Of a stretch of DNA of 64,000 nt, positions 46,025-54,866 are shown piece by piece. The notes beneath the pieces were generated by a model that was not told where the DNA came from, searched no databases, and worked only from the letters and a program-made list of their open reading frames with translations. The stretch is from Leptolyngbya sp. NIES-3755 (GTDB taxonomy: Bacteria > Cyanobacteriota > Cyanobacteriia > Leptolyngbyales > Leptolyngbyaceae). The stretch is from assembly GCA_001548435.1 (NCBI GenBank), contig AP017308.1, positions 3,791,030-3,855,029 of the forward strand. Reading direction: 5' to 3'. Position numbers and translations under genes: made by a program. The first letter of the stretch is position 1; each line of letters opens with the position of its first letter.

Positions 46025-46047
46025 GATGATCCTTTACGGGGATCATC
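46025..46047 (-). other. 8-bp stem-loop between LysR and CAP genes
   Basis: GATGATCC (46025-46032) and GGATCATC (46040-46047) are perfect complements around 7 nt. No T-tract follows on either strand. It may limit readthrough from the LysR gene or act at the RNA start of the CAP gene. Confidence 0.5.
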
Positions 46048-46085
46048 CTGGACGCTGTTTAGAGTGCCCAAATCGAGGAAAACCG

Positions 46086-46988
46086 TTATTCAACTCTCAT
46101 GCTTCTTTTCACTAATTCCAGAAATGCAAATGCCGCAGGAGGTAACAGCGCATCCGAAACCACAGCAATATTAATGTTTCGGAACAATGGCACAGGTAGA
46201 CTGTAAACCTTGACTCCAGCGGGAATCGGTTCTGCCGCCAATCGAGGACTGACTGCTGCTCCTAACCCTTTCGCTACCATGCTGACGATCGTGGCATCCG
46301 ATCGCACTTGATAAGTCGCATGAAGCGTAATTCCATAGTTCGCACAATGCGCGTACACCATTGCATCACAGCCATCATTCTCTGGAGCCATAATCAACGG
46401 ATGCAAGGTTAATTCCTTCCAATCTAAAGTCGGCTCACTGCGCTGAAATCCCGGTGGAAATAGCACAACAAATTCATCGCGCATGATTTCCCAAGCTTTG
46501 AGATCTGCTCCTACAGGCGCGTAGGTAATTCCAATTTCTGCTCGTCCTTTGTACAAGTCTTCTTCTACATCGGGTCGATCGTCATGTTCAGTCAAAGTAA
46601 TGGCGATCGCAGGATATCGACGACAAAACTCGGCGAGTACATCGGGCAAAATATGAGTTGCTGCACTCCGAAACGATGAAATTCTCAAATGCCCACCATC
46701 CAAACCTTTCGCAAGATTAGCTTGCTTTGCCATATCATCGATTAGATGGAGAATCTTATAAGCTCGATCGACAATTTGTTCTCCAACGGGCGTGGGATGT
46801 GCACCATATCTTCCTCGTGCTAGTAATACGACTCCTAACTCTGCTTCTAAAACTGCGATCGCGTAACTGACTGCCGATTGCGATAACTGAAGTCGAAGTG
46901 CCGCTTCACTAAAACTCCCGCACTCTACGATCGCAGCGAAAATTCGTAGATGTGAAAGTTTGAGTTGACTTAAGCGTTCCAAACTCAT
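46086..46988 (-). CDS. LysR-family transcription regulator
   Basis: The 300-aa product has the N-terminal helix-turn-helix (LSHLRIFAAIVECGSFSEAALRLQLSQSAVSYAI) split over residues 12-45 and the periplasmic-binding-like effector domain from 90 on (HILPDVLAEFCRRYPAIAIT). It is divergent from the EamA exporter with 150 nt between the starts, the usual layout for LysR control of its neighbour; the effector is unknown. Confidence 0.93.
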   Translation of the reverse strand: MSLERLSQLKLSHLRIFAAIVECGSFSEAALRLQLSQSAVSYAIAVLEAELGVVLLARGRYGAHPTPVGEQIVDRAYKILHLIDDMAKQANLAKGLDGGHLRISSFRSAATHILPDVLAEFCRRYPAIAITLTEHDDRPDVEEDLYKGRAEIGITYAPVGADLKAWEIMRDEFVVLFPPGFQRSEPTLDWKELTLHPLIMAPENDGCDAMVYAHCANYGITLHATYQVRSDATIVSMVAKGLGAAVSPRLAAEPIPAGVKVYSLPVPLFRNINIAVVSDALLPPAAFAFLELVKRSMRVE

Positions 46989-47138
46989 ATCAATTACCGA
47001 GTTTCACATCTCTGCATTGTCGCAAAAAAAGAAAATAAATCCATCGAATGCACTGATATATGAGATTCACCCTATTGTTTGCGGTTCAATGTCTTGTTTC
47101 GTCACGATGAAAGCTACCAATTGCGATCGAGTAACGAT

Positions 47139-48020
47139 ATGACAGCGATTTCTAAACCGCATCACAGTCAGGGTGTGTTCTTGCTAATTTTGACGACGGC
47201 AATTTGGGGAACTTCTTTTCCATTGCTCAAAGGTGCGTTGAATGATTTGCCTGCTCCGATTATTCTGGCAAGTCGTTTTAGTATTGCAGCCCTTGTATTT
47301 GCTCCCTATCTCCGCCATCTCAACCGAAACTTAATTCGCGATGGAGCCATTCTCGGTGGACTTTACTTCACAGAATGCTTGCTCGCATTAATTGGCTTAG
47401 AAACAATTTCCGCGAATCGCTCTGCTTTTCTGATTAGCTTGAATGTGATTCTCGTTCCTTTGTTTGGAACGGTGCTAGGTCGAAACTTACCGAAGCGAAT
47501 TCTGATTGCAGTGGGAATTGCGATCGCAGGAATCAGCATCATGTCCTGGGAAGGTGGCGGTTTCGGAATGGGTGAGATTTTGACGTTGGCTTGTGCGATC
47601 GGAGTTGCGCTCTATATTTTGGCAATGGAAGCGATTACGCCAAAACACCCGACTCTGCCGCTCGTTGCCGTTCAACTTGCGATCGCGGCTTTATTGTCGA
47701 TCGTTTGGGCAATTTTGAATGGACAGTTTCCCTTTGCTGGAGTCGCCTCGCATCTCAATGTTCTGATGTATGTGGGTGTGGTTATTACCGCAGTTCCGAT
47801 CTGGACGCAAACTCAAGCACAACGATGGATCACTGCTTCTGAAGCCGCATTACTCTACACATTGGAGCCTGTTTTTGCCAGTCTCTTCTCGTTTTTCTGG
47901 CTAAATGAAGCATTAGGAATTCGAGGCTATATGGGCGCAGCACTCATTCTTTCTGCAACACTAATCAGCCTTTTTCCAATCAAAACCTTCTTGGAAAAAG
48001 GTTCTAATTTACGACAATAA
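47139..48020 (+). CDS. EamA/DMT-family exporter
   Basis: The 293-aa product has two EamA repeats of five helices each: FLLILTTAIWGTSFPLLKGA at the start and VLMYVGVVITAVPIWTQTQA in the second half, ending GAALILSATLISLF. Drug/metabolite transporters of this size export amino acids or toxic metabolites. The LysR regulator transcribed the other way probably controls it. The ATG at 47139 is preferred to one 60 nt earlier because the first helix then starts at residue 10. Confidence 0.9.
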   Translation: MTAISKPHHSQGVFLLILTTAIWGTSFPLLKGALNDLPAPIILASRFSIAALVFAPYLRHLNRNLIRDGAILGGLYFTECLLALIGLETISANRSAFLISLNVILVPLFGTVLGRNLPKRILIAVGIAIAGISIMSWEGGGFGMGEILTLACAIGVALYILAMEAITPKHPTLPLVAVQLAIAALLSIVWAILNGQFPFAGVASHLNVLMYVGVVITAVPIWTQTQAQRWITASEAALLYTLEPVFASLFSFFWLNEALGIRGYMGAALILSATLISLFPIKTFLEKGSNLRQ

Positions 48021-48468
48021 ATCCTCACTCATTTGATTATCTTTACTCTAAAAAAGTAGAAATCGCTTTGTCATATTCGATACAGAAATTCTCCAATTCT
48101 TGAAATCGATTACCGAGAATTCACAAACTGCATCAATCTCATTCAGGAATCAAATAAAGATCGAATAAATCTATTCCAAATGCACTTCCATCTTTAGATA
48201 GAAAGATTAGAATATTGAGTGTCAAGTTTACTTCACAAAACTAGCGAGCAGAGCTTAAAGAAATTACGAGAAATTTTCAAAAAATCGTGGTAACTCCGTA
48301 GGCTTTGTTACAATAGATGAAGTAGCTTTGATACATAACTATAGAGGCTGGATTTGTCTATCCAGAATCTGATGACCTCGCCCGTAACGACTTCATTTCT
48401 TGTTGTAGTAACCTTCACGGACGAACTCCCTACACAGTTCACATCACCAGTTCGAGGAACGTTTCAGC
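48021..48468. other. Intergenic region without a clear gene
   Basis: About 450 nt, strongly AT-rich in the first 300 nt. TTGTTACAATAG near 48306-48317 looks like part of a promoter for the downstream gene. A 78-codon frame at 48354 overlaps that gene in another frame and is not supported. Confidence 0.45.
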
Positions 48469-48849
48469 ATGAGCTTTCGGAAACTCGACGGTTTCGCCCA
48501 AGAACGCGATCGTCACGACAGAATTGCAATCTCCGGTTGGGTGTCTCATCCACTCACCTCCGCTACCCCTCAGCAAAACTGCAAACCTAAATTCGCCCCT
48601 CTCGCTCCATTGCGTCGTAAGCTTGATAATCTTCAAGTTCACAATTCCAAATTGGCTCATTTTCTTGCCGAACATATTCCCGCGCAATGCCCATTTGAGC
48701 GCGATGTAAAATTATTTGGTCGGACACTTTTTCACATTCCGCCGATGTGCAAATTGAACCCCCTCTACGAAGAAGTCGTCGCACTTCGCTTTCGCGCTTT
48801 GTGTTATTTGGCGGATGAATGTGGCGAAGATATCAGCCAATATTGTTAG
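48469..48849 (+). CDS. Mo-dependent nitrogenase C-terminal domain-like protein
   Basis: The 126-aa product ends in the block known in cyanobacterial proteins annotated as Mo-dependent nitrogenase C-terminal domain: HIPAQCPFERDVKLFGRTLF, HIPPMCKLNPLYEEVVALRF and RALCYLADECGEDISQYC, with four conserved cysteines. These proteins are widespread in cyanobacteria, also in those that do not fix nitrogen, so the name should not be taken as nitrogenase function. The N-terminal 45 residues are unusual and may be mostly untranslated; the true start is uncertain. Confidence 0.8.
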   Translation: MSFRKLDGFAQERDRHDRIAISGWVSHPLTSATPQQNCKPKFAPLAPLRRKLDNLQVHNSKLAHFLAEHIPAQCPFERDVKLFGRTLFHIPPMCKLNPLYEEVVALRFRALCYLADECGEDISQYC

Positions 48850-48877
48850 TGTTACTTAGTTTTTATTCTTGTACAGC

Positions 48878-48901
48878 AGCGGTTTCTACGACCGCTTTTT
48901 T
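48878..48901 (+). terminator. Rho-independent terminator
   Basis: AGCGGT (48878-48883) pairs with ACCGCT (48891-48896) around TTCTACG, followed by a T-tract. Confidence 0.85.
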
Positions 48902-49346
48902 ATTGTGATCGATTGCGATCGTAACCCTTCGCGATTCATATTTCTAAATCAGCCAATTCATGGTTTGAAATATTAGTGAGATGACCACTTACACACTGAT
49001 AAACTTTCATCTCAACCCCTGGATTCTTGGGGACAAAGTGGTATGTTTGAAATTGAAGCAGGTAACCGCTTCCCTGGCAGATCAAACAGCCAAATCCAGT
49101 TCAATTCAAGAGGTCAAGCCGCTGTTTTACTCTACATCTGTCTCGTTCAACGGCAACAACACCCAAAACTCGAAATCTGACATTTCCTCTTCTGGTTGAC
49201 TTGGGAGTTCGCGAAAAATTGGTGCTAAAAAATTAATTTTTGTCCAATTTGTGCAACTCTATCTAGAATGGATTTACTTGAGGAAGTCACTCAGAGATTA
49301 GGCACTGGGTGTTGTTGTACTTTTAAACGAAAAGGCAGATTTCAGC
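48902..49346. other. Intergenic region without a supported gene
   Basis: About 445 nt. It holds a 72-codon ATG frame (48981-49199) with no ribosome site, a low-complexity product and no neighbour support; I leave it uncalled. The last 100 nt should carry the promoter of the gene at 49347. Confidence 0.45.
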
Positions 49347-50111
49347 ATGGCGATCATTGCGCTGAAGGCGTGGTACTTGGAACAGTATGAACCCATTCGG
49401 GAACTTGAAAAACGTCCCCATGATTTGCGGTTGAGCAAGAATAGCCTGCTGAAGTCGGGATTAAGGGCTGATTTTCTAGAAGATAGCGACGGGGTGAAGA
49501 AATCGACCTGGTTTCAACGCTATCTCCAAGGCGAAATGGTTGAATTCTATATCGAAGGCAGTGGCGGCTACGCGATTTCTAATATTGATCTTTCGAGCCA
49601 CGAAATCTATTTCTCGAAACAAGAAGTCATGGCAAATTTAGAGCCTGAAATCTTCTTTTCCTATCAAACAGAGTTTACAGATTCGGGCGATTTGTTGCGC
49701 GATGAACTCGAATCAGTGATTGATAACTTAAATCGTCGATCGCGTCTCCCAATCACGTTACGCGAATCCCATCGACTCAGTGAAGGTGCGATTCGGTTGA
49801 ATAGTTCGTTAATGCGATCGATTCGTCAATGCCTTCTATTTATTGGAGATGGAACGTCGATCGCACAAATTTCCGATACGCCACCGTTATTAATCCCTAG
49901 CCCCAAAGTCTGCGTAGAAACCGGATATGCGCTGCAAAGTAAGCGATCGGATCAAGTTCTCTTGGTGCAAATGGATCGATCAGATATGCCGGGGCATTTT
50001 CCGTTCGACATGCCGAGCCAGAATCGACTCGTGTTCAAAGATAAAACGCAGTTGCGGAAATTATTGCCGAAAGCGATCGAGTCTCAGTTACAGCGCTTTA
50101 ACTTGCTATAG
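49347..50111 (+). CDS. Hypothetical protein with TIR-like C-terminal half
   Basis: The 254-aa product has an N-terminal part (LEQYEPIRELEKRPHDLRLS to about residue 150) of no known family. Its C-terminal half has the pattern of TIR-like or nucleoside-deoxyribosyltransferase-like Rossmann domains: SLMRSIRQCLLFIGDGTSIA, then SPKVCVETGYALQSKR with a possible catalytic glutamate, then VLLVQMD and HFPFDMPSQNRLVF. In many such proteins the block NxxxELGYA is the counterpart. This is a guess from motif shape; the confident part is that it is a real gene convergent with the CHAT operon. Confidence 0.7.
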   Translation: MAIIALKAWYLEQYEPIRELEKRPHDLRLSKNSLLKSGLRADFLEDSDGVKKSTWFQRYLQGEMVEFYIEGSGGYAISNIDLSSHEIYFSKQEVMANLEPEIFFSYQTEFTDSGDLLRDELESVIDNLNRRSRLPITLRESHRLSEGAIRLNSSLMRSIRQCLLFIGDGTSIAQISDTPPLLIPSPKVCVETGYALQSKRSDQVLLVQMDRSDMPGHFPFDMPSQNRLVFKDKTQLRKLLPKAIESQLQRFNLL

Positions 50112-50117
50112 AAAACA

Positions 50118-50149
50118 AAAACTCTGGATCTTTCCAAACCCAGAGTTTT
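50118..50149. terminator. Bidirectional terminator
   Basis: AAACTCTGG/CCAGAGTTT stem of at least 9 bp (50118-50127 with 50140-50149) has A-runs on its left and T-runs on its right, so it works for both convergent genes. Confidence 0.85.
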
Positions 50150-50168
50150 CTGAATCGCTGAAATTTGC

Positions 50169-50777
50169 CTAATCTTGCACTTCGTTCAACGCATAACGAG
50201 CGATCGCTAAGGTCAATTTCGCCTGTTCGGTTTCTGACAATTTCGCCCAATCTGTAGATTTCACCGCTTGTTCTTCGCCACGCATCGAATACGCCAACGG
50301 ACGCGCTAACACCTGTAAATCTTCTTCTGCCCACTGTGGTAATGCTTCTTGCACACAGAGAACGAGTTGATCTGCCAGATTTGCCGAAGAATCTGCCAAT
50401 TTTTGAGCTTGACGTGCGATCGCATTCAAAATTGATTGAGGAACGGTCGCAAACTTTTGTGCCAAAGATGTTTCGAGTGTTGGAGCCGCAAACAGCGAAT
50501 CGAGATGAGCAAAAAAGGCATCCGCCCGATCCGAAATTTCAGCATCGGAAAGCGTATCGATCGGAAACTTCTGCTCTAACGCATTAAAGAACGAATCAGA
50601 TTCAGCATCGGCTGGATTCCAGGGATAAGCGATCGTATCACCCGGAATTTCCTTGACCTCGACCTTTACAGTGTCAGCATTGTCTGGCTGCACCGTCACC
50701 GCTTCCGAGTCAAGCAAGGCATTCAAAAGAGCTTGCTGCATTTCAAGAGAGTTAGAAGAACTTGCTTCGTGTGCCAT
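50169..50777 (-). CDS. Hypothetical protein of the CHAT-FHA operon
   Basis: The 202-aa acidic, helical product has no recognised domain. Distinct parts are IPGDTIAYPWNPADAESDSF, FAHLDSLFAAPTLE and the C-terminal LSETEQAKLTLAIARYAL. It follows the CHAT-FHA gene on the same strand after about 160 nt, which may contain a promoter. It could be a partner or substrate of the protease. A start 27 nt upstream is possible. Confidence 0.7.
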   Translation of the reverse strand: MAHEASSSNSLEMQQALLNALLDSEAVTVQPDNADTVKVEVKEIPGDTIAYPWNPADAESDSFFNALEQKFPIDTLSDAEISDRADAFFAHLDSLFAAPTLETSLAQKFATVPQSILNAIARQAQKLADSSANLADQLVLCVQEALPQWAEEDLQVLARPLAYSMRGEEQAVKSTDWAKLSETEQAKLTLAIARYALNEVQD

Positions 50778-50938
50778 GACAAAAATCCGCATCTGTAATT
50801 GAACTAGGGTGGGTGTGTTTGATGGGTATACCTTCAACCCGATTGTTACCAGTTCCGTAACTGACCTATCAATTTACGCTAAATCGCCTAGAATTTCCAA
50901 ATCTTTACGATCGAGATCCGTATTTCTCAGGGCAGATC

Positions 50939-52564
50939 TTAATTGCGCCCGTCCGCTGGCGAGACTAAAAACTCTAAAACCGAGTTCTGTGATCCGCCAA
51001 ATTTGATTTGTGCCCCTGAGTGAAGTGGCACTTCATAATTGTGAACTTTCTGCCAGCCATTCACGGTCGAAACCCAAGTGCCATACCGCGAGAAATCCCG
51101 GAGAAAGTACATCGGCTGCATTGTGTCCGCATTGCGATAAAAAATTTCCGCATGTTTCCGGGATACTCCAGGTTCATTTGCCAAAACTAAATCATTTTCG
51201 GCACTCATTCCCACCCGCATCAAGCCGCCGCGAATTGTCCAAACTTTGGCGTTCTCTAGCGATCGTAAAGATGCCACCGGATTTTGCAGTCCCAATTGGC
51301 TTGGAGTGTGCGGAATCTGGGTCATGCCTTCTTCGATCGGCTTAATCAATTCCCCATTAAATTCTGGGTGCATATACAAAACCGGAAGTGTCCACGCCTG
51401 ATGATTAAACCGGAACAGGGTCAGTAAATGCTGACGGGCGACCGCGACTGCTTGATCGATCGGCATTCGATCGCTTAACGCTTGAGCAAAGGTGGCGATA
51501 AAACTTAGAGCTTCTTCGTCGGTAATCGAATCCCGCATTGCCAACACCGCTGGAACTCCATGATGCAGCAATACTTCCGCCAAACTGCTTCGAGGAATCG
51601 ATTTTCCGCCTTGCTCTTCAGGCTGCGCTCCCCAACAAGCATTAAATACTGCTAATTTCACTCGGCATCGCGTTAAAACCTGTGCGAGTTCTGTCCCGTT
51701 CATCGGCTGATTCGGGCGCAAAAACAGCAAGCCACCATCAGGAGCCGGAACCCCATGACCCGCATAAAACAAGACATTATAATGACCGCTTTCTAATCGA
51801 TCGATTAATTCCCCAGAGGTCGGCTGCAACAGCGTATCGACAAAACAAGGAGCCGCCAACCGATTCGCACCTTGACGCTCTCGTAAAATCCTCGATAATG
51901 CGATCGCTTCTTGTTCCAATTTCAGCCGCTTCAATTCATCGCGCTTGTGATTATCAAATCCGCTCGGTAAATCGGGAGCCGCATCTTGTCCGAGGACTAG
52001 CAACACATTCAGGCTAGTTTCCGATCGCAGTCCCGGTAAACCATCCACATCGCTCGTGGTACGACTAAATAAAAGCTGTTGGCTCAAAGAAATCGCCTGT
52101 TTCCCAGCATCACTCTGCATAATTTCCCAGGGAAGCGAAATCAAATCGGGATCGCGCACATCCAACCGCAATCGCAACGCCTTATTTTGTCCCTGAGCAA
52201 TTCCCTGACTGCGATTCAAACTGCCCTGAATTACTCCATCAAACAGCCATTGCCAGAGATTAATCCCCAAATTCTGCATCAATCGAGTACTGCGCGGGAG
52301 CGGTTGCCCGATCGGAAGTTCAAGCGCTTCAACCGGAGGAGCCAGAACTTGCGAAACGTGCGGCACATCTGGAACGCCCCGTGAACAAAACATTTCCTGC
52401 CACGATCGCCAATGATGCGTCAGTTCATCCGTCCATAAACAATCCCGCAGCAAATACCCTCCACGATACGGCGCTTCGATCACGTGAATCGCAAAATGTT
52501 GAGCTTGGGAGGCACGTAGTCGCTCGATCGCGAGACTTAAACAGGGGGGTTCAGACGGTGACAT
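50939..52564 (-). CDS. CHAT caspase-like protease fused to FHA domain
   Basis: The 541-aa product has a CHAT domain (about residues 90-400) with the catalytic pair in FYAGHG (His 270) and VFNACWGA (Cys 310), followed by SSLAEVLLHHGVPAVLAM. A FHA domain occupies about 440-535 (MRVGMSAENDLVLANEPGVS, RKHAEIFYR, DFSRYGTWV). CHAT proteases cut proteins after an activating signal and include known antiphage and cell-death effectors. The FHA domain would bring a phosphothreonine signal to the protease. The PP2C gene lies 40 nt upstream on the same strand. Confidence 0.9.
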   Translation of the reverse strand: MSPSEPPCLSLAIERLRASQAQHFAIHVIEAPYRGGYLLRDCLWTDELTHHWRSWQEMFCSRGVPDVPHVSQVLAPPVEALELPIGQPLPRSTRLMQNLGINLWQWLFDGVIQGSLNRSQGIAQGQNKALRLRLDVRDPDLISLPWEIMQSDAGKQAISLSQQLLFSRTTSDVDGLPGLRSETSLNVLLVLGQDAAPDLPSGFDNHKRDELKRLKLEQEAIALSRILRERQGANRLAAPCFVDTLLQPTSGELIDRLESGHYNVLFYAGHGVPAPDGGLLFLRPNQPMNGTELAQVLTRCRVKLAVFNACWGAQPEEQGGKSIPRSSLAEVLLHHGVPAVLAMRDSITDEEALSFIATFAQALSDRMPIDQAVAVARQHLLTLFRFNHQAWTLPVLYMHPEFNGELIKPIEEGMTQIPHTPSQLGLQNPVASLRSLENAKVWTIRGGLMRVGMSAENDLVLANEPGVSRKHAEIFYRNADTMQPMYFLRDFSRYGTWVSTVNGWQKVHNYEVPLHSGAQIKFGGSQNSVLEFLVSPADGRN

Positions 52565-52604
52565 GAATTCGCAGGTGGGTTAACTCCGGAATTTTAATCT
52601 TAAT

Positions 52605-54692
52605 CTATCCTGCGGGTGCGACGCTTGGTTTGGAGGGGGCACAGGCTCCAAGCTGTTCGGGTGGAGGGTCAATTCGAGTAAAAGGCTCGATCGCGTCTTC
52701 TTGTTGCCAAACGATATTTCCTTGCCTGACTCCATTGGGCACTTTAGGATTCGCGTTACAGACTTTGAACTGTATCCAAGGAGCCGCATCAGAAGTCGAT
52801 CGACGTTGGCTCTCGACTTGTAAAACGGTTCCAGGAGCAATCGCAACGGAACGCCCGGAAGCCTCAGCGCTAGGAAATCCTTGAACCCCTGATCGATCAA
52901 TGCGAATCAGGGTTCGAGGACTAAGCGATTCTGGAGATGCAGAAGGAATTGGAGGAACCGTTGGAGGAGTTGCGACTTGGGGCTGAGTTCCGAGTCTGGT
53001 GAGTAATTCAGGCGCAAACAGAGCCACGATCGCGCCTGCAATTCCAAACATCGCTAAGAGCGTGAATCCGGCTCTAAGCCAGGGTGTTTTGCGGGGTTGA
53101 AGTTCTGTTCTTAGTCCAGGTGGAGAAGTCGCAGGAATCACCATTTGAGTGCGAACAGGTTTCGCGATCGTCGATTGAACAGCAGTCAATTTCCCAGTGT
53201 CGCGAGTTTGGCAGTGAATCAACCCGATCGTAACGTTATCGTGACCGTTCTGCGTATTGGCAATTTCCACTAATCGTTTTGCGACCGTTGCCACATTCGT
53301 TTTGTTATTCAGAATGGGTACGATTTCGCTTTGCCAGTATTCTTCAACTCGATCGTTGTCACTCAATCCATCTGAACACAGCAGAAAGACACAATCTTGA
53401 TCGAGAATAAATCGCTGCACTGTTGGGCGAAGATAGCTCGAACTTCCCATACCCAAAGCTTGCACCAGTGAACCAGAGGACGATCGCTGTAATGCTTCTC
53501 GGTAAAGGGTGTAACCTAATCGGGCTTCACGGGAAGCAACATCATCATCGAGCGTGACTTGATAGCATCCTTGACGAGTAATTCGATAAGCGCGACTGTC
53601 CCCAACATGAGTGAGATAAAATTCGTGATCGTGAATCATGCCCATCACGACCGTTGTTCCCATCCGCTGGCGTTCCTGTCGTCGTTCCGCATCGTTCTTT
53701 TGTGCGATCGCATCATTCGCCGCGCAAACCGCTTCTTCTAGTCCCGGTTCTAAATTGTGTAGGTCGATCGATTTCAGTTCCTGAACGATCGTCTGAATCG
53801 CCAAATTCGAGGCAACTTCTCCACCTTCGTGCCCTCCAATTCCATCACAGACAATCACTAGAGACTGATCCCCACTGGTTCCGCTTGACGGATAACACGC
53901 ATCTTCGTTACTTTGACGGCTAGGACCTTGATCGGTGAGAGTTGCGATTCTAATGTTTCGAGATTGTTGTGCCGCTTGAGACGCGATCGCAGAATCCAAT
54001 ATCTGAATCAAGTCATCAACGCTGGTTCCCTGCATTAAATTCTGACAAAGCTGGCTAAAGAAATCCGCGATCGCAGGTTGAACTTGCCAACTCGACCAGA
54101 ACTTTCCTAAATCAACGATCGTTGCAGGCTTAAAGTTCAGTTCTAGAATCCTCACCGTATCGCCATCCGCAAATACGAGATCCGGATCTAACAACGTTGA
54201 AGCGGCTTTTTCGAGAGAGAGCGATCGCCAAAGTTGTGCCAGTTGTCGCAAAAAATGAAGCTGACGAAATCCACTGCTCGAATTCCACACCTGCTCTAAT
54301 CGCGGCATCAATTGTCCGGACAAATCTTCTCCCCGTTCCGATCGCGCTCCACTCGGATAAATCGGCGCAGATTCTAGGAACAAAACGCCATCTACAACTG
54401 CATAAGGTTGAGGAATCGCGGGACGTTCACCCATCAAATGCAAATATGGCTCCAGTGGCGGCGGAACCTCGATCGCAGTTGGAGGAAGTCCGGGTTTCGT
54501 ATCGAGCGCAATCCGATCCGACTTGAGCAAAAAGCGATCGTCAATCAGCGTCCCGGCTGGCTCAGTCGCTCCCACCACCCAGAGATAGCGTTTCGGAAGT
54601 CGCGTCTGGCAGTGATGACAAAACGACTGGCTTTCGGGATTGAGCGCCTGACAGAAATAGTTGGGGCATTGCACGATCGGATCAGTTTGCAT
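52605..54692 (-). CDS. Zinc-ribbon, kinase-like and PP2C phosphatase multidomain protein
   Basis: The 695-aa product starts with a zinc ribbon (CPNYFC, CHHC in residues 8-29). A region of about 200 residues with pseudokinase-like pattern follows (LIDDRFLLKSD, PYAVVDGVLFLESAPIYP, STLLDPDLVFADGDTVRILE) but without HRD or DFG motifs. The PP2C domain is at about 245-480 (DQGPSRQSNEDACYP, VIVCDGIGGHEGGE, GTTVVMGMIH, LLCSDGLSDNDRVEE, HDNVTIGLIH). A transmembrane helix (FTLLAMFGIAGAIVALF) and an extracytoplasmic SH3-like tail finish it. It shares the zinc ribbon and PP2C parts with the first island and sits upstream of the CHAT-FHA gene. Confidence 0.9.
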   Translation of the reverse strand: MQTDPIVQCPNYFCQALNPESQSFCHHCQTRLPKRYLWVVGATEPAGTLIDDRFLLKSDRIALDTKPGLPPTAIEVPPPLEPYLHLMGERPAIPQPYAVVDGVLFLESAPIYPSGARSERGEDLSGQLMPRLEQVWNSSSGFRQLHFLRQLAQLWRSLSLEKAASTLLDPDLVFADGDTVRILELNFKPATIVDLGKFWSSWQVQPAIADFFSQLCQNLMQGTSVDDLIQILDSAIASQAAQQSRNIRIATLTDQGPSRQSNEDACYPSSGTSGDQSLVIVCDGIGGHEGGEVASNLAIQTIVQELKSIDLHNLEPGLEEAVCAANDAIAQKNDAERRQERQRMGTTVVMGMIHDHEFYLTHVGDSRAYRITRQGCYQVTLDDDVASREARLGYTLYREALQRSSSGSLVQALGMGSSSYLRPTVQRFILDQDCVFLLCSDGLSDNDRVEEYWQSEIVPILNNKTNVATVAKRLVEIANTQNGHDNVTIGLIHCQTRDTGKLTAVQSTIAKPVRTQMVIPATSPPGLRTELQPRKTPWLRAGFTLLAMFGIAGAIVALFAPELLTRLGTQPQVATPPTVPPIPSASPESLSPRTLIRIDRSGVQGFPSAEASGRSVAIAPGTVLQVESQRRSTSDAAPWIQFKVCNANPKVPNGVRQGNIVWQQEDAIEPFTRIDPPPEQLGACAPSKPSVAPAG

Positions 54693-54866
54693 TGAGAAAT
54701 TTGAGTTTCTACGGTTGGCTCAGTTCCAAGTCGGTGGCTTAAGCACTTCTCACTCTAGCAATTTTTGTCGATCGAGCGGGGATTCTACGGTTGTAATTCC
54801 GCGTTTCCCCCCGTTGCGATCGCCGATTTTTTAGGCACAATAAACCAGTTTTTACTGAGATTGGCT

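Noticed and set aside
48354-48590. 78-codon frame before the nitrogenase-domain gene
   Set aside because: It overlaps that gene in another frame and shows no conserved features.
48981-49199. 72-codon ATG frame between the nitrogenase-domain gene and the TIR-like gene
   Set aside because: No ribosome site, low-complexity Ser/Asn-rich product, no neighbour support.
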